The notes below the pieces were generated by a model. That model saw nothing but the letters and a program-made list of their open reading frames with translations, had not been told where the DNA came from and searched no databases. Shown one piece after another: positions 7,539 to 14,410 of a stretch of DNA of 64,000 nucleotides. The translations under genes were made by a program, and so were the position numbers. This stretch comes from Chitinophaga sp. GbtcB8 (GTDB lineage Bacteria > Bacteroidota > Bacteroidia > Chitinophagales > Chitinophagaceae): assembly GCF_019091455.1 (NCBI RefSeq), contig NZ_JAGXJN010000009.1:86350-150349 (forward strand), read 5' to 3'. The first letter of the stretch is position 1. The number at the start of each line of letters is the position of its first letter.

Positions 7539-8321
7539 ATGCCACAAAAACAACCAGCCGGTTCATATCGAGGTTATAGTAGTAAGGCTGCTGCTAACAA
7601 TTTATCGAAAGGCGTATCCATGCCTGCGGTTTTCCCGTTACAGGGAATATTTGCTTCCACAAAAGAAGTCATTCAAAGAAACCCTGCAGAAATATTAAAG
7701 AGTACAAAAGAAACACTTTCTCATGGAAGAGGAAATGTCTGGAAGGATATAAAAGAAAATAACGGGGCATCTTACAAAAGAACTTTGGGCGGAATGTCTA
7801 TCGCATCAAACCGTGGTTACAGAAGTGATTCCAGGACAGCCTTTAATGATGCTCCCCGCAATTTACAACAACGTTTAAAAGATGTCTTGCCATTTATTAT
7901 TATGGGTGCAGGGAATTGCATGGAGCATGCTGTTGTCGCTATGTTTCAAACAAATTTCAAATACCCGGGTAAGCATATTTGGCTTATGTCATGGGCAGGA
8001 GGGGATCATCAATTTTTGCTTATAGCCGACGTAAATGACATAGAAAGGGCAACGGTTGTTGACGCCTGGGAGCCTTCAGAAAACAATAAACCCTATAGAG
8101 AATGCGAATGGCATAATCCCAAAAATGTAGCCGAATCACCAGGTCATATTGTAGCGGATGGAAAAGACTACATAACAGCCGTTTTGGCCAATATCAATGA
8201 TAAGGAGGACTTGGTACGATCAGGCATAGAAGCGGGAGAATATAAATCAAGGGGCGTTGATTTTTCCAGTTACCAGGGTTTAAGTGGTAGTTCCCCGGAA
8301 TTTAAAATTTATGATTTCTAG
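7539..8321 (+). CDS. Orphan protein with papain-like Cys-His-Asp signature (candidate secreted effector/toxin)
   Basis: 260 residues from the ATG at 7539. No close family recognised. Residues 1-36 are a low-complexity leader (SSKAAANNLSKG, then SMPAVFPLQG), followed by a helical region. The C-terminal half carries GNCMEHA (Cys127), GGDHQF (His157) and VVDAWEP (Asp175), the order and local context of a papain-like or transglutaminase-like catalytic triad as found in several bacterial effector peptidases. There is no N-terminal signal peptide and no membrane segment. The leader recalls the short unstructured N-termini of Bacteroidetes polymorphic or contractile-injection cargo proteins; that link is an inference. 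Two 60-base lines inside it count about 35-38% GC against about 50% in the next gene, suggesting acquisition. No adjacent immunity or secretion gene was recognised. Confidence 0.7.
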   Translation: MPQKQPAGSYRGYSSKAAANNLSKGVSMPAVFPLQGIFASTKEVIQRNPAEILKSTKETLSHGRGNVWKDIKENNGASYKRTLGGMSIASNRGYRSDSRTAFNDAPRNLQQRLKDVLPFIIMGAGNCMEHAVVAMFQTNFKYPGKHIWLMSWAGGDHQFLLIADVNDIERATVVDAWEPSENNKPYRECEWHNPKNVAESPGHIVADGKDYITAVLANINDKEDLVRSGIEAGEYKSRGVDFSSYQGLSGSSPEFKIYDF

Positions 8322-8407
8322 TCCCTCCGCTATAGCAGCACCCCTCCTTTAAACTACATTTTTTAGTTTTTTGCTAAAAATATTAGCTTTACGGAAAAAG
8401 AAGGGCT

Positions 8408-9037
8408 ATGCCAGTTGAATTAGAGGAGGTTAGAATGGGCAATTATTTTGCCCTGGGAAAGGAGGTGATCAGGATCTCAGAACATCACTATCCTATATTG
8501 ATGGCGTTGTGTGATCAGCTGCAACCTTTACGCTTACAGGCGCCCCGCCTGAGCAAGCTGGGTTTTAACCTGGTACGCCCCCAGGATTTTAATAACTGGA
8601 CCAAAGTACACCACGGCCTGCCCGTTTTCCTTAAAGCTGCTGCCGATAACCGCTATATACTGCAATTCACGGGTTATGATAAGGTGCGGGTGGTGGAATA
8701 CATTCACGAGCTGCAGAATATCTGGTATTGGTTATTTGCAGAGCCCCTGCAAAAGAAAGAAGATCTGCCCCAGGGGCCGGATAGCCCCGGCGCCCTTGCC
8801 AACCATGCCTATCAGCCATTTTATCTTACCTGGGACTGCCAGTTCCTGATCTGCACCAAACCGCATGTTTTATGGCGCATTACCACTGATAAACCCCTGT
8901 TTGAGCATGCGGGTAGAAAGCTGGGATTAAAGCTCATGCAGGGCCAGGCTGGTAATACCTTACAGAACCAGGCCATAGAATGGCTAAAAATGGAGCTGCG
9001 CAGAATGCCGGCGTTAACAGAAAAGGGTGCATCCTGA
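8408..9037 (+). CDS. Bacteroidetes protein of unknown function (MGNYF / IHELQN type)
   Basis: 209 residues. It begins with a region containing RMGNYF and has EYIHELQNIWYWLF in the middle. These two features recall a widespread family of small Bacteroidetes proteins, often in phage or mobile contexts, that start with an 'IGNYV'-like motif and end with 'YVHQLQNLYFALTG'. Here the protein continues some 80 residues past that motif, longer than typical. No catalytic motif, signal peptide or membrane helix is seen. A near-consensus -7 box (TAGCTTTA) lies upstream near 8385, so it may have its own promoter. Whether it works with the papain-like gene 86 bases upstream is unknown. Confidence 0.65.
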   Translation: MPVELEEVRMGNYFALGKEVIRISEHHYPILMALCDQLQPLRLQAPRLSKLGFNLVRPQDFNNWTKVHHGLPVFLKAAADNRYILQFTGYDKVRVVEYIHELQNIWYWLFAEPLQKKEDLPQGPDSPGALANHAYQPFYLTWDCQFLICTKPHVLWRITTDKPLFEHAGRKLGLKLMQGQAGNTLQNQAIEWLKMELRRMPALTEKGAS

Positions 9038-9119
9038 TACTGCATAAAAGAGCTGTTATCTTGATTGCTTCCTGGCAATAGTATAAGACAATTCGATTCC
9101 AGAAAATAGATAACCCATA

Positions 9120-9195
9120 TATAAGCTATATATAAGCCATAGGTAAGTCATAGATAAGCCATCCCTTATAAGAGATGGCTTATCTATAGCTTATA
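9120..9195. repeat. Inverted array of 11-bp tandem repeats
   Basis: Four direct copies of an 11-bp unit (TATAAGCTATA and variants; the TAAG core falls at 9122, 9133, 9144, 9155) are followed by two copies in the opposite orientation (9174-9195). The inner arms 9150-9163 and 9174-9187 are a perfect 14-bp inverted repeat around a 10-base loop. It sits between two convergent genes and could act as a two-way terminator, although T-runs are lacking. Confidence 0.7.
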
Positions 9196-9212
9196 TACAG
9201 GTAAATATTATC

Positions 9213-10997
9213 TTACTTAGGTCTTTTTGCCTGCCCGGCAGCCCATTCATCCAGGTAACTTTCCAGTACATTCAGCGGCATATCACCCTGCTGTAACAGG
9301 GCAGTATGGAAGCTGCGCAGGTTAAAGGCCGGGCCTAACTGTCGCTCGTATTTTTTTCGTAATGCCTGAATCTTTAATTCCCCGATCTTGTAGGTAAGCG
9401 CCTGTGCGGGAAAGGCCATATAGCGCTCTATTTCGGCTATGGCAATGGGTTCGCTCACCGGCTCATGGGCCATCATGTAGGCAATGGCCTGCTCGCGCGT
9501 CATTTTACCGGTATGGATGCCTACATCCACCACCAGCCGTATAGCGCGGTGCATTTCGTTATTCAGCGCACCCATTTGCTGGTAAGGATCGGTGTAGCAG
9601 CCCAGCAGGGGGCCCAGTGATTCACAATACAGGGCCCATCCCTCAACAAAACCCTTAAAGGAAGGCTGACGGCGGAAAGCCGGCAGCGACTTATTTTCCT
9701 GCTGCAGCGATATCTGGAAATGGTGCCCGGGAATGGCTTCATGAATAAAATTTACCTCCAGCCCGTAGAAAGTAACATTCACCTTGGTAGCATCCGGCAC
9801 AGGTACATAGAACACACCAGGACGCGTAGCATCTGCGGAGCCAAGCACATATGCGGGCCCGGCCTGCGACGCTTCACGGAAAGCCTCAAACCGCCTGATC
9901 TCAAAAGGTGTTTTAGGGTATAGCTCAAACAGGGCGGGCAGGTGTGGTTTTATCTTTTCATAAATATGGCGGTAAGCATCCAGCACCTGTTCCGGTGTGG
10001 TAAAAGGCGTGAACTTAGGATCTGTTCTCAGGTAATGAAAGAACTCCTGCAAAGTGCCCTTAAAACCGGTTTGCACTTTCAGCGTTTCCATACGCTGCGT
10101 AATACGCGCCACTTCCCGTAAGCCGGTCTGGTAAATGCTTTCCGGGCTTTCATCCGTAGTAGCATGGAAGCGTATATAGTAGCGGTAAATGGCTGCGCCG
10201 CCCGGCAGGGCCGACAGGCCTGCGCTGTCTGTAGCGGCAGGCAGATAAGTGTTTTGCAGGTAATCTGCCAGCCTTTTAAAAGCCGGAAGCAGCTGCTGTG
10301 TAAGTACCTGTTGATAGTCCTGTAGTATGCGTTGCTTATCTGCTGTGGCAAAGGAATCCGGCAGGTGTTTTAATGGCTGGTAAAACACATTCTTGGCCGT
10401 ATCTGTTGCTGCCAGCGCAGTCATTTGCGGAATGGTTTTTATAACCAGGATCTTAGGCAGCACTAAACCGGTTTGTATGCCTTTGTTAAAGTTAGCTATG
10501 CAGGTATCTATCCATGGAACAAAGGCCGTGAGCCGTTTCAGCCAGTTATCATAATCCTTTACGGTATTAAAAGGCTGTGCAGAAGTGCCGGTACCTAACT
10601 GCCCCATGAGCGCGGGCAGAGAGGTGAATTGATTAACCGGCATGTATTCCAGCCGCAGATCTTTCTTTTCCAGGCCGGTTTCCAGCATTTCCTGCAGCAC
10701 ATCGTACGAGATGCGGTCTGCCGTATTTATGCTGCTGCGCTGAATAGTATGTAACGCCTGCAGGTATTTTTCGTAAAAGCTATGCTCTTTTGCCAGGAAG
10801 GGTGCGGAAATATCATTTGGCAGCTGGTCATCATAGCGGTGGTCACCGGCAAAGGTGGCATCCAGCGGAAAAAGCTGCTGGTATTCCTGCTGATAATCTT
10901 CAAATAACCGGTGCAGCTTTGTTGCCTGTGCGGCAGCAGTGGTCATGGCTGTTACTGCCATCATTAATAGCAGTACAACCTTCTTCATGTTTCTCAT
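9213..10997 (-). CDS. DUF885 family exported hydrolase
   Basis: 594 residues from the ATG at 10997 (MRNMKKVVLLLMM, signal peptide ending AAAQ); the ATG at 10988 is an equally good start. The C-terminal half contains HEAIPGHHFQ, the HExxxGHH-like metal-binding motif characteristic of DUF885 proteins, which are thought to be zinc-dependent carboxypeptidase-like enzymes, and FVEGWALYCE, a second conserved motif with a likely ligand Glu. Length (about 600) is usual. It probably acts in the periplasm or is a surface-exposed peptidase. It lies 8 bases downstream of the GNAT gene on the same strand, so the two are likely cotranscribed. Confidence 0.88.
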   Translation of the reverse strand: MRNMKKVVLLLMMAVTAMTTAAAQATKLHRLFEDYQQEYQQLFPLDATFAGDHRYDDQLPNDISAPFLAKEHSFYEKYLQALHTIQRSSINTADRISYDVLQEMLETGLEKKDLRLEYMPVNQFTSLPALMGQLGTGTSAQPFNTVKDYDNWLKRLTAFVPWIDTCIANFNKGIQTGLVLPKILVIKTIPQMTALAATDTAKNVFYQPLKHLPDSFATADKQRILQDYQQVLTQQLLPAFKRLADYLQNTYLPAATDSAGLSALPGGAAIYRYYIRFHATTDESPESIYQTGLREVARITQRMETLKVQTGFKGTLQEFFHYLRTDPKFTPFTTPEQVLDAYRHIYEKIKPHLPALFELYPKTPFEIRRFEAFREASQAGPAYVLGSADATRPGVFYVPVPDATKVNVTFYGLEVNFIHEAIPGHHFQISLQQENKSLPAFRRQPSFKGFVEGWALYCESLGPLLGCYTDPYQQMGALNNEMHRAIRLVVDVGIHTGKMTREQAIAYMMAHEPVSEPIAIAEIERYMAFPAQALTYKIGELKIQALRKKYERQLGPAFNLRSFHTALLQQGDMPLNVLESYLDEWAAGQAKRPK

Positions 10998-11005
10998 AAA
11001 AGTTG

Positions 11006-11491
11006 TTATAATGTTTTTACCATCCACACGGAGCAGCTGTAATGGCCTGACTGGCCCAGTGGTGCGGTTAAATATTCAAATCCCATTTTTTCGTACAAGG
11101 GAATAGCGGTGTGCAGCTCGGGCATAGTTTCCAGGTATATATGTGTGTAACCTTTTTCGGCAGCGGCCGTACAACATTGTGTGATAAGCTGTTTGCCCCA
11201 TCCCTGGCCTCTTGCAGCGGGCAGCAGGTATAGCTTTACCAGTTCGCAGTAACCGGCAGGTAAGCCCTCCGTAGGATAAATACCGCCACCACCCCATAAA
11301 TGCTGCTGCGTTGTTATAACCCAATACCCGGCTGCCTGTGCGCGGAAGGAGTTGTAGAGATCATGTATACTTTGATCAAAATAGGCAGTACCGGGTTTGT
11401 GAGCATTAAACTCTTTCAGCACCTGTTGGATGATGGCGGCCATTGCTGCATTATCCTGCGGCTGTACCGGCCTTATTAGAGCACTTTGCAC
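11006..11491 (-). CDS. GNAT family N-acetyltransferase
   Basis: 161 residues. The acetyl-CoA-binding motif A is visible as YLLPAARGQGWGKQL (about 89-103), preceded by the CELVKL strand and followed by YLETMPELHTAIPLYEKMGF, the usual C-terminal part of the fold. Cytoplasmic; the acceptor substrate cannot be told. It is likely the first gene of a two-gene unit with the DUF885 hydrolase. Confidence 0.85.
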   Translation of the reverse strand: MQSALIRPVQPQDNAAMAAIIQQVLKEFNAHKPGTAYFDQSIHDLYNSFRAQAAGYWVITTQQHLWGGGGIYPTEGLPAGYCELVKLYLLPAARGQGWGKQLITQCCTAAAEKGYTHIYLETMPELHTAIPLYEKMGFEYLTAPLGQSGHYSCSVWMVKTL

Positions 11492-11583
11492 AGTTTCTGT
11501 TTATTGGTTAAACGGTAATGCAAAATAACAGCAGGCGCGCTGCGCAAAATTGTATGTAGTTAGCCTGTAAAAAAAATGTGGGA

Positions 11584-12390
11584 TCAGAGGTGCCTGTAAT
11601 GTTTGGGCAGCAGGCCTGTTACCTGCTGAAAGGTTTTGGTGAAATGCGCCTGGTCTGCAAAACCACAGCTGTAGGCTATTTCAGTAAGGGAAAGGGGAGT
11701 GCTGCGTATGAGGGATAAAGCACGCTCCACTTTTAATCTGCGGCGGTATTCGCCTAAGTTGCAACGAAAGTATTTTGAAAAATGTTTGGAGATGGTAACG
11801 GGGTGCAGCTGTAATTGTTCCGCCAGCTGCAATAAGGTCAGCGGATCATTCCATTGATCCTGCAGCGCTGTTCTGATCTTCTGCGCCCATTCAGGGAAAT
11901 ATTTTTCTGTGGGCTGTCCTGTTTGCAGCAGCTGTATGCACAGCTGGTCCATAGCAATAAGGGTATCTGCATCCTGGCGGTAATGCTCTTTTAACAGCTT
12001 CATTAAACCACCGGTATTCAGCTCCATGCTTTCCTTTTCCATAAAGGAAGCGCAGGGTACAGGCAGCTCATACTGTTCAAAAAAAGCAGGTTCCAGCTCT
12101 ATATTAAAAATGCGGGTGCCGGCACGGTAATCCATGTTCTGATGCGGCACACCCGGGTAATAATACAAACCCGTACCAGCGGCCTGCTGCTGGGAGCCGT
12201 TCTTACGGATCTCCTTACTGCCTCCGGAAAGAATATGTGAAAAATGAGGATTGGAATGGTAATGCCATTGGGACGACAGGCCATCCGGGAAAATAGTCTC
12301 GGTAGTAATGATAGGACCAAAGTGTACTTCTTTCACTTTTTGCCCTGCATAGTCCCCGCTGGTGAATACAATTGGATGTTGGCCGGCCAT
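11584..12390 (-). CDS. AraC family transcriptional regulator with cupin sensor domain
   Basis: 268 residues. The N-terminal half is a cupin (HYHSNPHFSHIL, then YYYPGVPHQN), which would bind a small ligand. The C-terminal 100 residues hold two helix-turn-helix units, including LSLTEIAYSCGFADQAHF, the AraC/XylS signature. The closest gene on the same strand is the GNAT gene 92 bases away, and a divergent unknown gene lies on the other side, so either could be its target. Confidence 0.88.
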   Translation of the reverse strand: MAGQHPIVFTSGDYAGQKVKEVHFGPIITTETIFPDGLSSQWHYHSNPHFSHILSGGSKEIRKNGSQQQAAGTGLYYYPGVPHQNMDYRAGTRIFNIELEPAFFEQYELPVPCASFMEKESMELNTGGLMKLLKEHYRQDADTLIAMDQLCIQLLQTGQPTEKYFPEWAQKIRTALQDQWNDPLTLLQLAEQLQLHPVTISKHFSKYFRCNLGEYRRRLKVERALSLIRSTPLSLTEIAYSCGFADQAHFTKTFQQVTGLLPKHYRHL

Positions 12391-12431
12391 AGGTAGTAAA
12401 AGTACAACATCCCCGGGAAAGACACTATTGC

Positions 12432-12462
12432 TTGCTGGTTGTCCCGGAATTGCTTATATTTG
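12432..12462 (+). promoter_or_regulatory. Promoter upstream of the 12718 gene
   Basis: TTG at 12432-12434, 20 bases, then TATATTTG at 12455-12462. Both elements match the Bacteroidetes consensus. Transcription would begin near 12468, giving a leader of about 250 bases, unusually long for this group. Confidence 0.65.
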
Positions 12463-12529
12463 CATTCGCAAAATCTACTTACTAGCTCGGCGAACAGGCT
12501 GGGCTTTTCTATTATTAGTTGAATATCAG

Positions 12530-12563
12530 GGAGATAGGGGCTATACCTACACCTGCCGTCTCC
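12530..12563 (+). promoter_or_regulatory. Upstream hairpin in the 12718 leader
   Basis: GGAGA (12530-12534) pairs with TCTCC (12559-12563), and within it TAGG (12535-12538) pairs with CCTA (12546-12549). It is a second possible structured part of the same leader, less convincing than the junction downstream. Confidence 0.35.
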
Positions 12564-12602
12564 GGATAATGCACCCAGCAACTCACTAACCCATTACTTA
12601 CT

Positions 12603-12681
12603 AACCTGTTGAAGTTAAAACAGTTATGCTGTAATTGATTACGTATGCCGTAAATGGCTGGTATGCAATCACTTACAGGTT
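12603..12681 (+). promoter_or_regulatory. Candidate structured leader RNA (three-way junction)
   Basis: Three helices can form together. P1 is AACCTGT (12603-12609) with ACAGGTT (12675-12681). P2 is ACAG/CTGT (12620-12623 with 12629-12632) around loop TTATG. P3 is TGATT (12636-12640) with AATCA (12667-12671), continuing with C-G, G-U, U-A, A-U and U-G pairs and GCC/GGC (12647-12649 with 12656-12658), with loop GTAAAT. The junction ends 36 bases before the start codon at 12718. It resembles no riboswitch that I know. The pairing was found by eye and there is no covariation evidence. Confidence 0.45.
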
Positions 12682-12717
12682 GTTAAACAATTGTAAAAAA
12701 TAAAATAATATAGATAT

Positions 12718-13908
12718 ATGGATCAGCTAAAACTGAAATTGCAGGAATACTATCATCGTTACCAGCAACTGGACCCGCAGGTAAAACCGGGAAAAGAAGA
12801 AGTAGGCGATATGGAGAACGACATCCTTTCGCAGTTTGGGTTGCCTGCCTCCAAACGCTTTGTGCAGATCTTGCATGATTTTGTAAAGAATGCCCAGGTG
12901 ACTGATCACCTGCTGAACTATGTAAGCAAAAAGCTGCGTTCAGCAGCCAGAACATATTTATTAGCACCGGTTATGTCAGATATTGAAGTGTTGAACCATG
13001 CGCGCGATCAAAAACGCAGTCCGTATGATGTGTTGCCGGAACTCGGTTATACCGTGCATGAATATGCCATCTTTTTAGTGGCAGAGCTGTTGTACCGCCG
13101 TAATATGGGCCCGGTAGATGTGCTGGACGAGCTGAAAAAAGTACAGCATTTTGACAGCTGGAATGAGCTGCTGGTGTTGAGCAAAATGCCGGAGTACAAT
13201 ACGCATGAAATGTATACCAAGCTTAAAAAACAGCAGCTGCGTTTTGTAGATGATTTCGTACAGTTCAGCCACCGCCAGACCGCTCCCAAGGCGCCTGCCA
13301 AAAGGGCTACGCCGGCAGAAGAAGGTTACCTGCCCAACTACCGCACCATCAGCAAAATGCAGGTTGAGGATATTGTGTTTGATGAACAGGGCAACCCGCG
13401 TTTATTTGGTAAGATCAGGACCGGCAACCGCTACAACCGTATTAGCATAGGACTGGAATATTCTGAGCTGAACCAGGTGCTGATGAGCAGCGGTGAAATG
13501 GGCGTGGAGATCAGCCGTTTTATTAAAAAGAAGCTGGCCAACAACGCAGCGGAGCAGCCAACGGTAATAGATATACGTACTGAGTTTGGTAAGCTCCTGC
13601 GCCTGGATGCCTGTTACCTGGAAGTGTACAAGCCGCAGCACCGCGAAGGGCACGACTGGATTGAGGATAAAGACAATTTTTATTTCGTGGATAAGATCCT
13701 GACTAAAAAGGAATTTGATAAACGCGCCAAAGAGCTGGAAACTAAAGAGAAGATTCAGGAGTGCCTGGAGATCATCGGTGGTTCTTACGTCCATTACCAG
13801 CGTCTGCGCCGCTTAGGTGTAACGGATGAGGAAGCCAAGCTACGGGCCGGTTTGCAGGATGAGCTGTTGTTTAAGTTGTCAACGTTCCTGCATAAGCTGA
13901 AAGATTAG
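12718..13908 (+). CDS. Unknown Bacteroidetes protein, 396 residues
   Basis: Not recognised. The protein is soluble, with no signal peptide or membrane segment, and is rich in charged helical sequence. An N-terminal helical half (about 1-190) is followed by a linker of Ala/Pro/Lys (KAPAKRATPAEEG, about 191-205), a probable beta-containing domain (about 210-330, with VEDIVFDEQGNPRLFGKI and DKDNFYFVD), and a C-terminal helical tail. The first ATG of the frame is at 12718 and is preceded by an A-rich stretch. It is a monocistronic gene with its own promoter and a long folded leader, followed by a terminator at about 14.0 kb, which suggests a tightly controlled cytoplasmic protein. Confidence 0.8.
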   Translation: MDQLKLKLQEYYHRYQQLDPQVKPGKEEVGDMENDILSQFGLPASKRFVQILHDFVKNAQVTDHLLNYVSKKLRSAARTYLLAPVMSDIEVLNHARDQKRSPYDVLPELGYTVHEYAIFLVAELLYRRNMGPVDVLDELKKVQHFDSWNELLVLSKMPEYNTHEMYTKLKKQQLRFVDDFVQFSHRQTAPKAPAKRATPAEEGYLPNYRTISKMQVEDIVFDEQGNPRLFGKIRTGNRYNRISIGLEYSELNQVLMSSGEMGVEISRFIKKKLANNAAEQPTVIDIRTEFGKLLRLDACYLEVYKPQHREGHDWIEDKDNFYFVDKILTKKEFDKRAKELETKEKIQECLEIIGGSYVHYQRLRRLGVTDEEAKLRAGLQDELLFKLSTFLHKLKD

Positions 13909-13917
13909 TTCTTTGCG

Positions 13918-13953
13918 GAGGACGGTCCACTTCGGACCACGGTTCACGGTCTG
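13918..13953. repeat. GGTCCACGG-type palindromic words
   Basis: GGTCC and GGACC arms around ACTTC, followed by further CACGGT words. Such short palindromic words between genes look like a dispersed repeat, though only this copy was noticed in the window. Confidence 0.35.
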
Positions 13954-14007
13954 TGATTGAGAGATTGGAGCAATAAAGTTGTAGAGTGTTTACAGTGTTA
14001 TAAATAA

Positions 14008-14035
14008 AGAGGTGCCTGTTGTGGGCGCCTCTTTT
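14008..14035 (+). terminator. Rho-independent terminator of the 12718 gene
   Basis: GAGGTGCC pairs with GGCGCCTC (one G-U) around TGTTGTG, followed by TTTT. Confidence 0.8.
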
Positions 14036-14082
14036 GTTTATGTAAATGTTTAGGTGTTGGATATCCTCCCCTAAAAACAACG

Positions 14083-14112
14083 AAGGGGCGCCGATAACGG
14101 TACCCCTTTTTT
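14083..14112 (+). terminator. Second terminator in the same gap
   Basis: AAGGGG pairs with CCCCTT, with an inner CCG/CGG pairing around ATAA, followed by TTTT. Either a back-up terminator or the end of a short unrecognised transcript. Confidence 0.7.
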
Positions 14113-14316
14113 GCGCCCTGATTGATAATGTTCCCTTCCCTTTCGGGATGAGTAACTATGCTGCGAAAAATTTTAATTGCTATGAATTACTTACCCGGCA
14201 AACATAAAACTTAAAAATCCCTTATTCGTTAATCAGCTGTTAAGCCCGTATAAGTTCTCCCCGGCCACTATTTAATCAGCCTGGAATACTCCTCATCCGA
14301 CGAAACCGCCTTTTTT

Positions 14317-14347
14317 GACTGCCAACCGCCCGCTGCTTACTGCCAAC
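14317..14347. repeat. CTGCCAAC word pair
   Basis: ACTGCCAAC occurs at 14318-14326 and again at about 14339-14347. The reverse complement GTTGGCAGT resembles the TTGGCAGT words at 25741-25757. Confidence 0.35.
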
Positions 14348-14410
14348 TTTTTTATGCAGGCCGCAAAGGTTCTGCCCCGTTTTGTCGTCCAATAAGGTAT
14401 AATCATTTCA

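Larger units (their letters stand above)
13909..14410. other. 502-base gene-free region with terminators and word repeats
   Basis: No credible gene. It contains a GGTCCAC/GGACC palindromic word cluster (13918-13953), two terminators (14008-14035 and 14083-14112) about 50 bases apart, and a CTGCCAAC word pair (14317-14347) just before the next gene. No clear promoter for the barrel gene at 14411 was found. Confidence 0.6.

Noticed and set aside
7321..9200. Integrated element beside the tRNA
   Set aside because: No direct repeat of the tRNA 3' end and no integrase were seen in the following 2 kb, so an attachment site cannot be claimed.
12362..12589. Plus-strand open frame of 75 codons upstream of the 12718 gene
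   Set aside because: It spans the promoter, has no family resemblance and starts inside the AraC gene in antisense.
13909..14080. Minus-strand open frame of 69 codons in the gap before the barrel gene
   Set aside because: Overlaps a terminator and the end of the preceding gene, with no recognisable motif.
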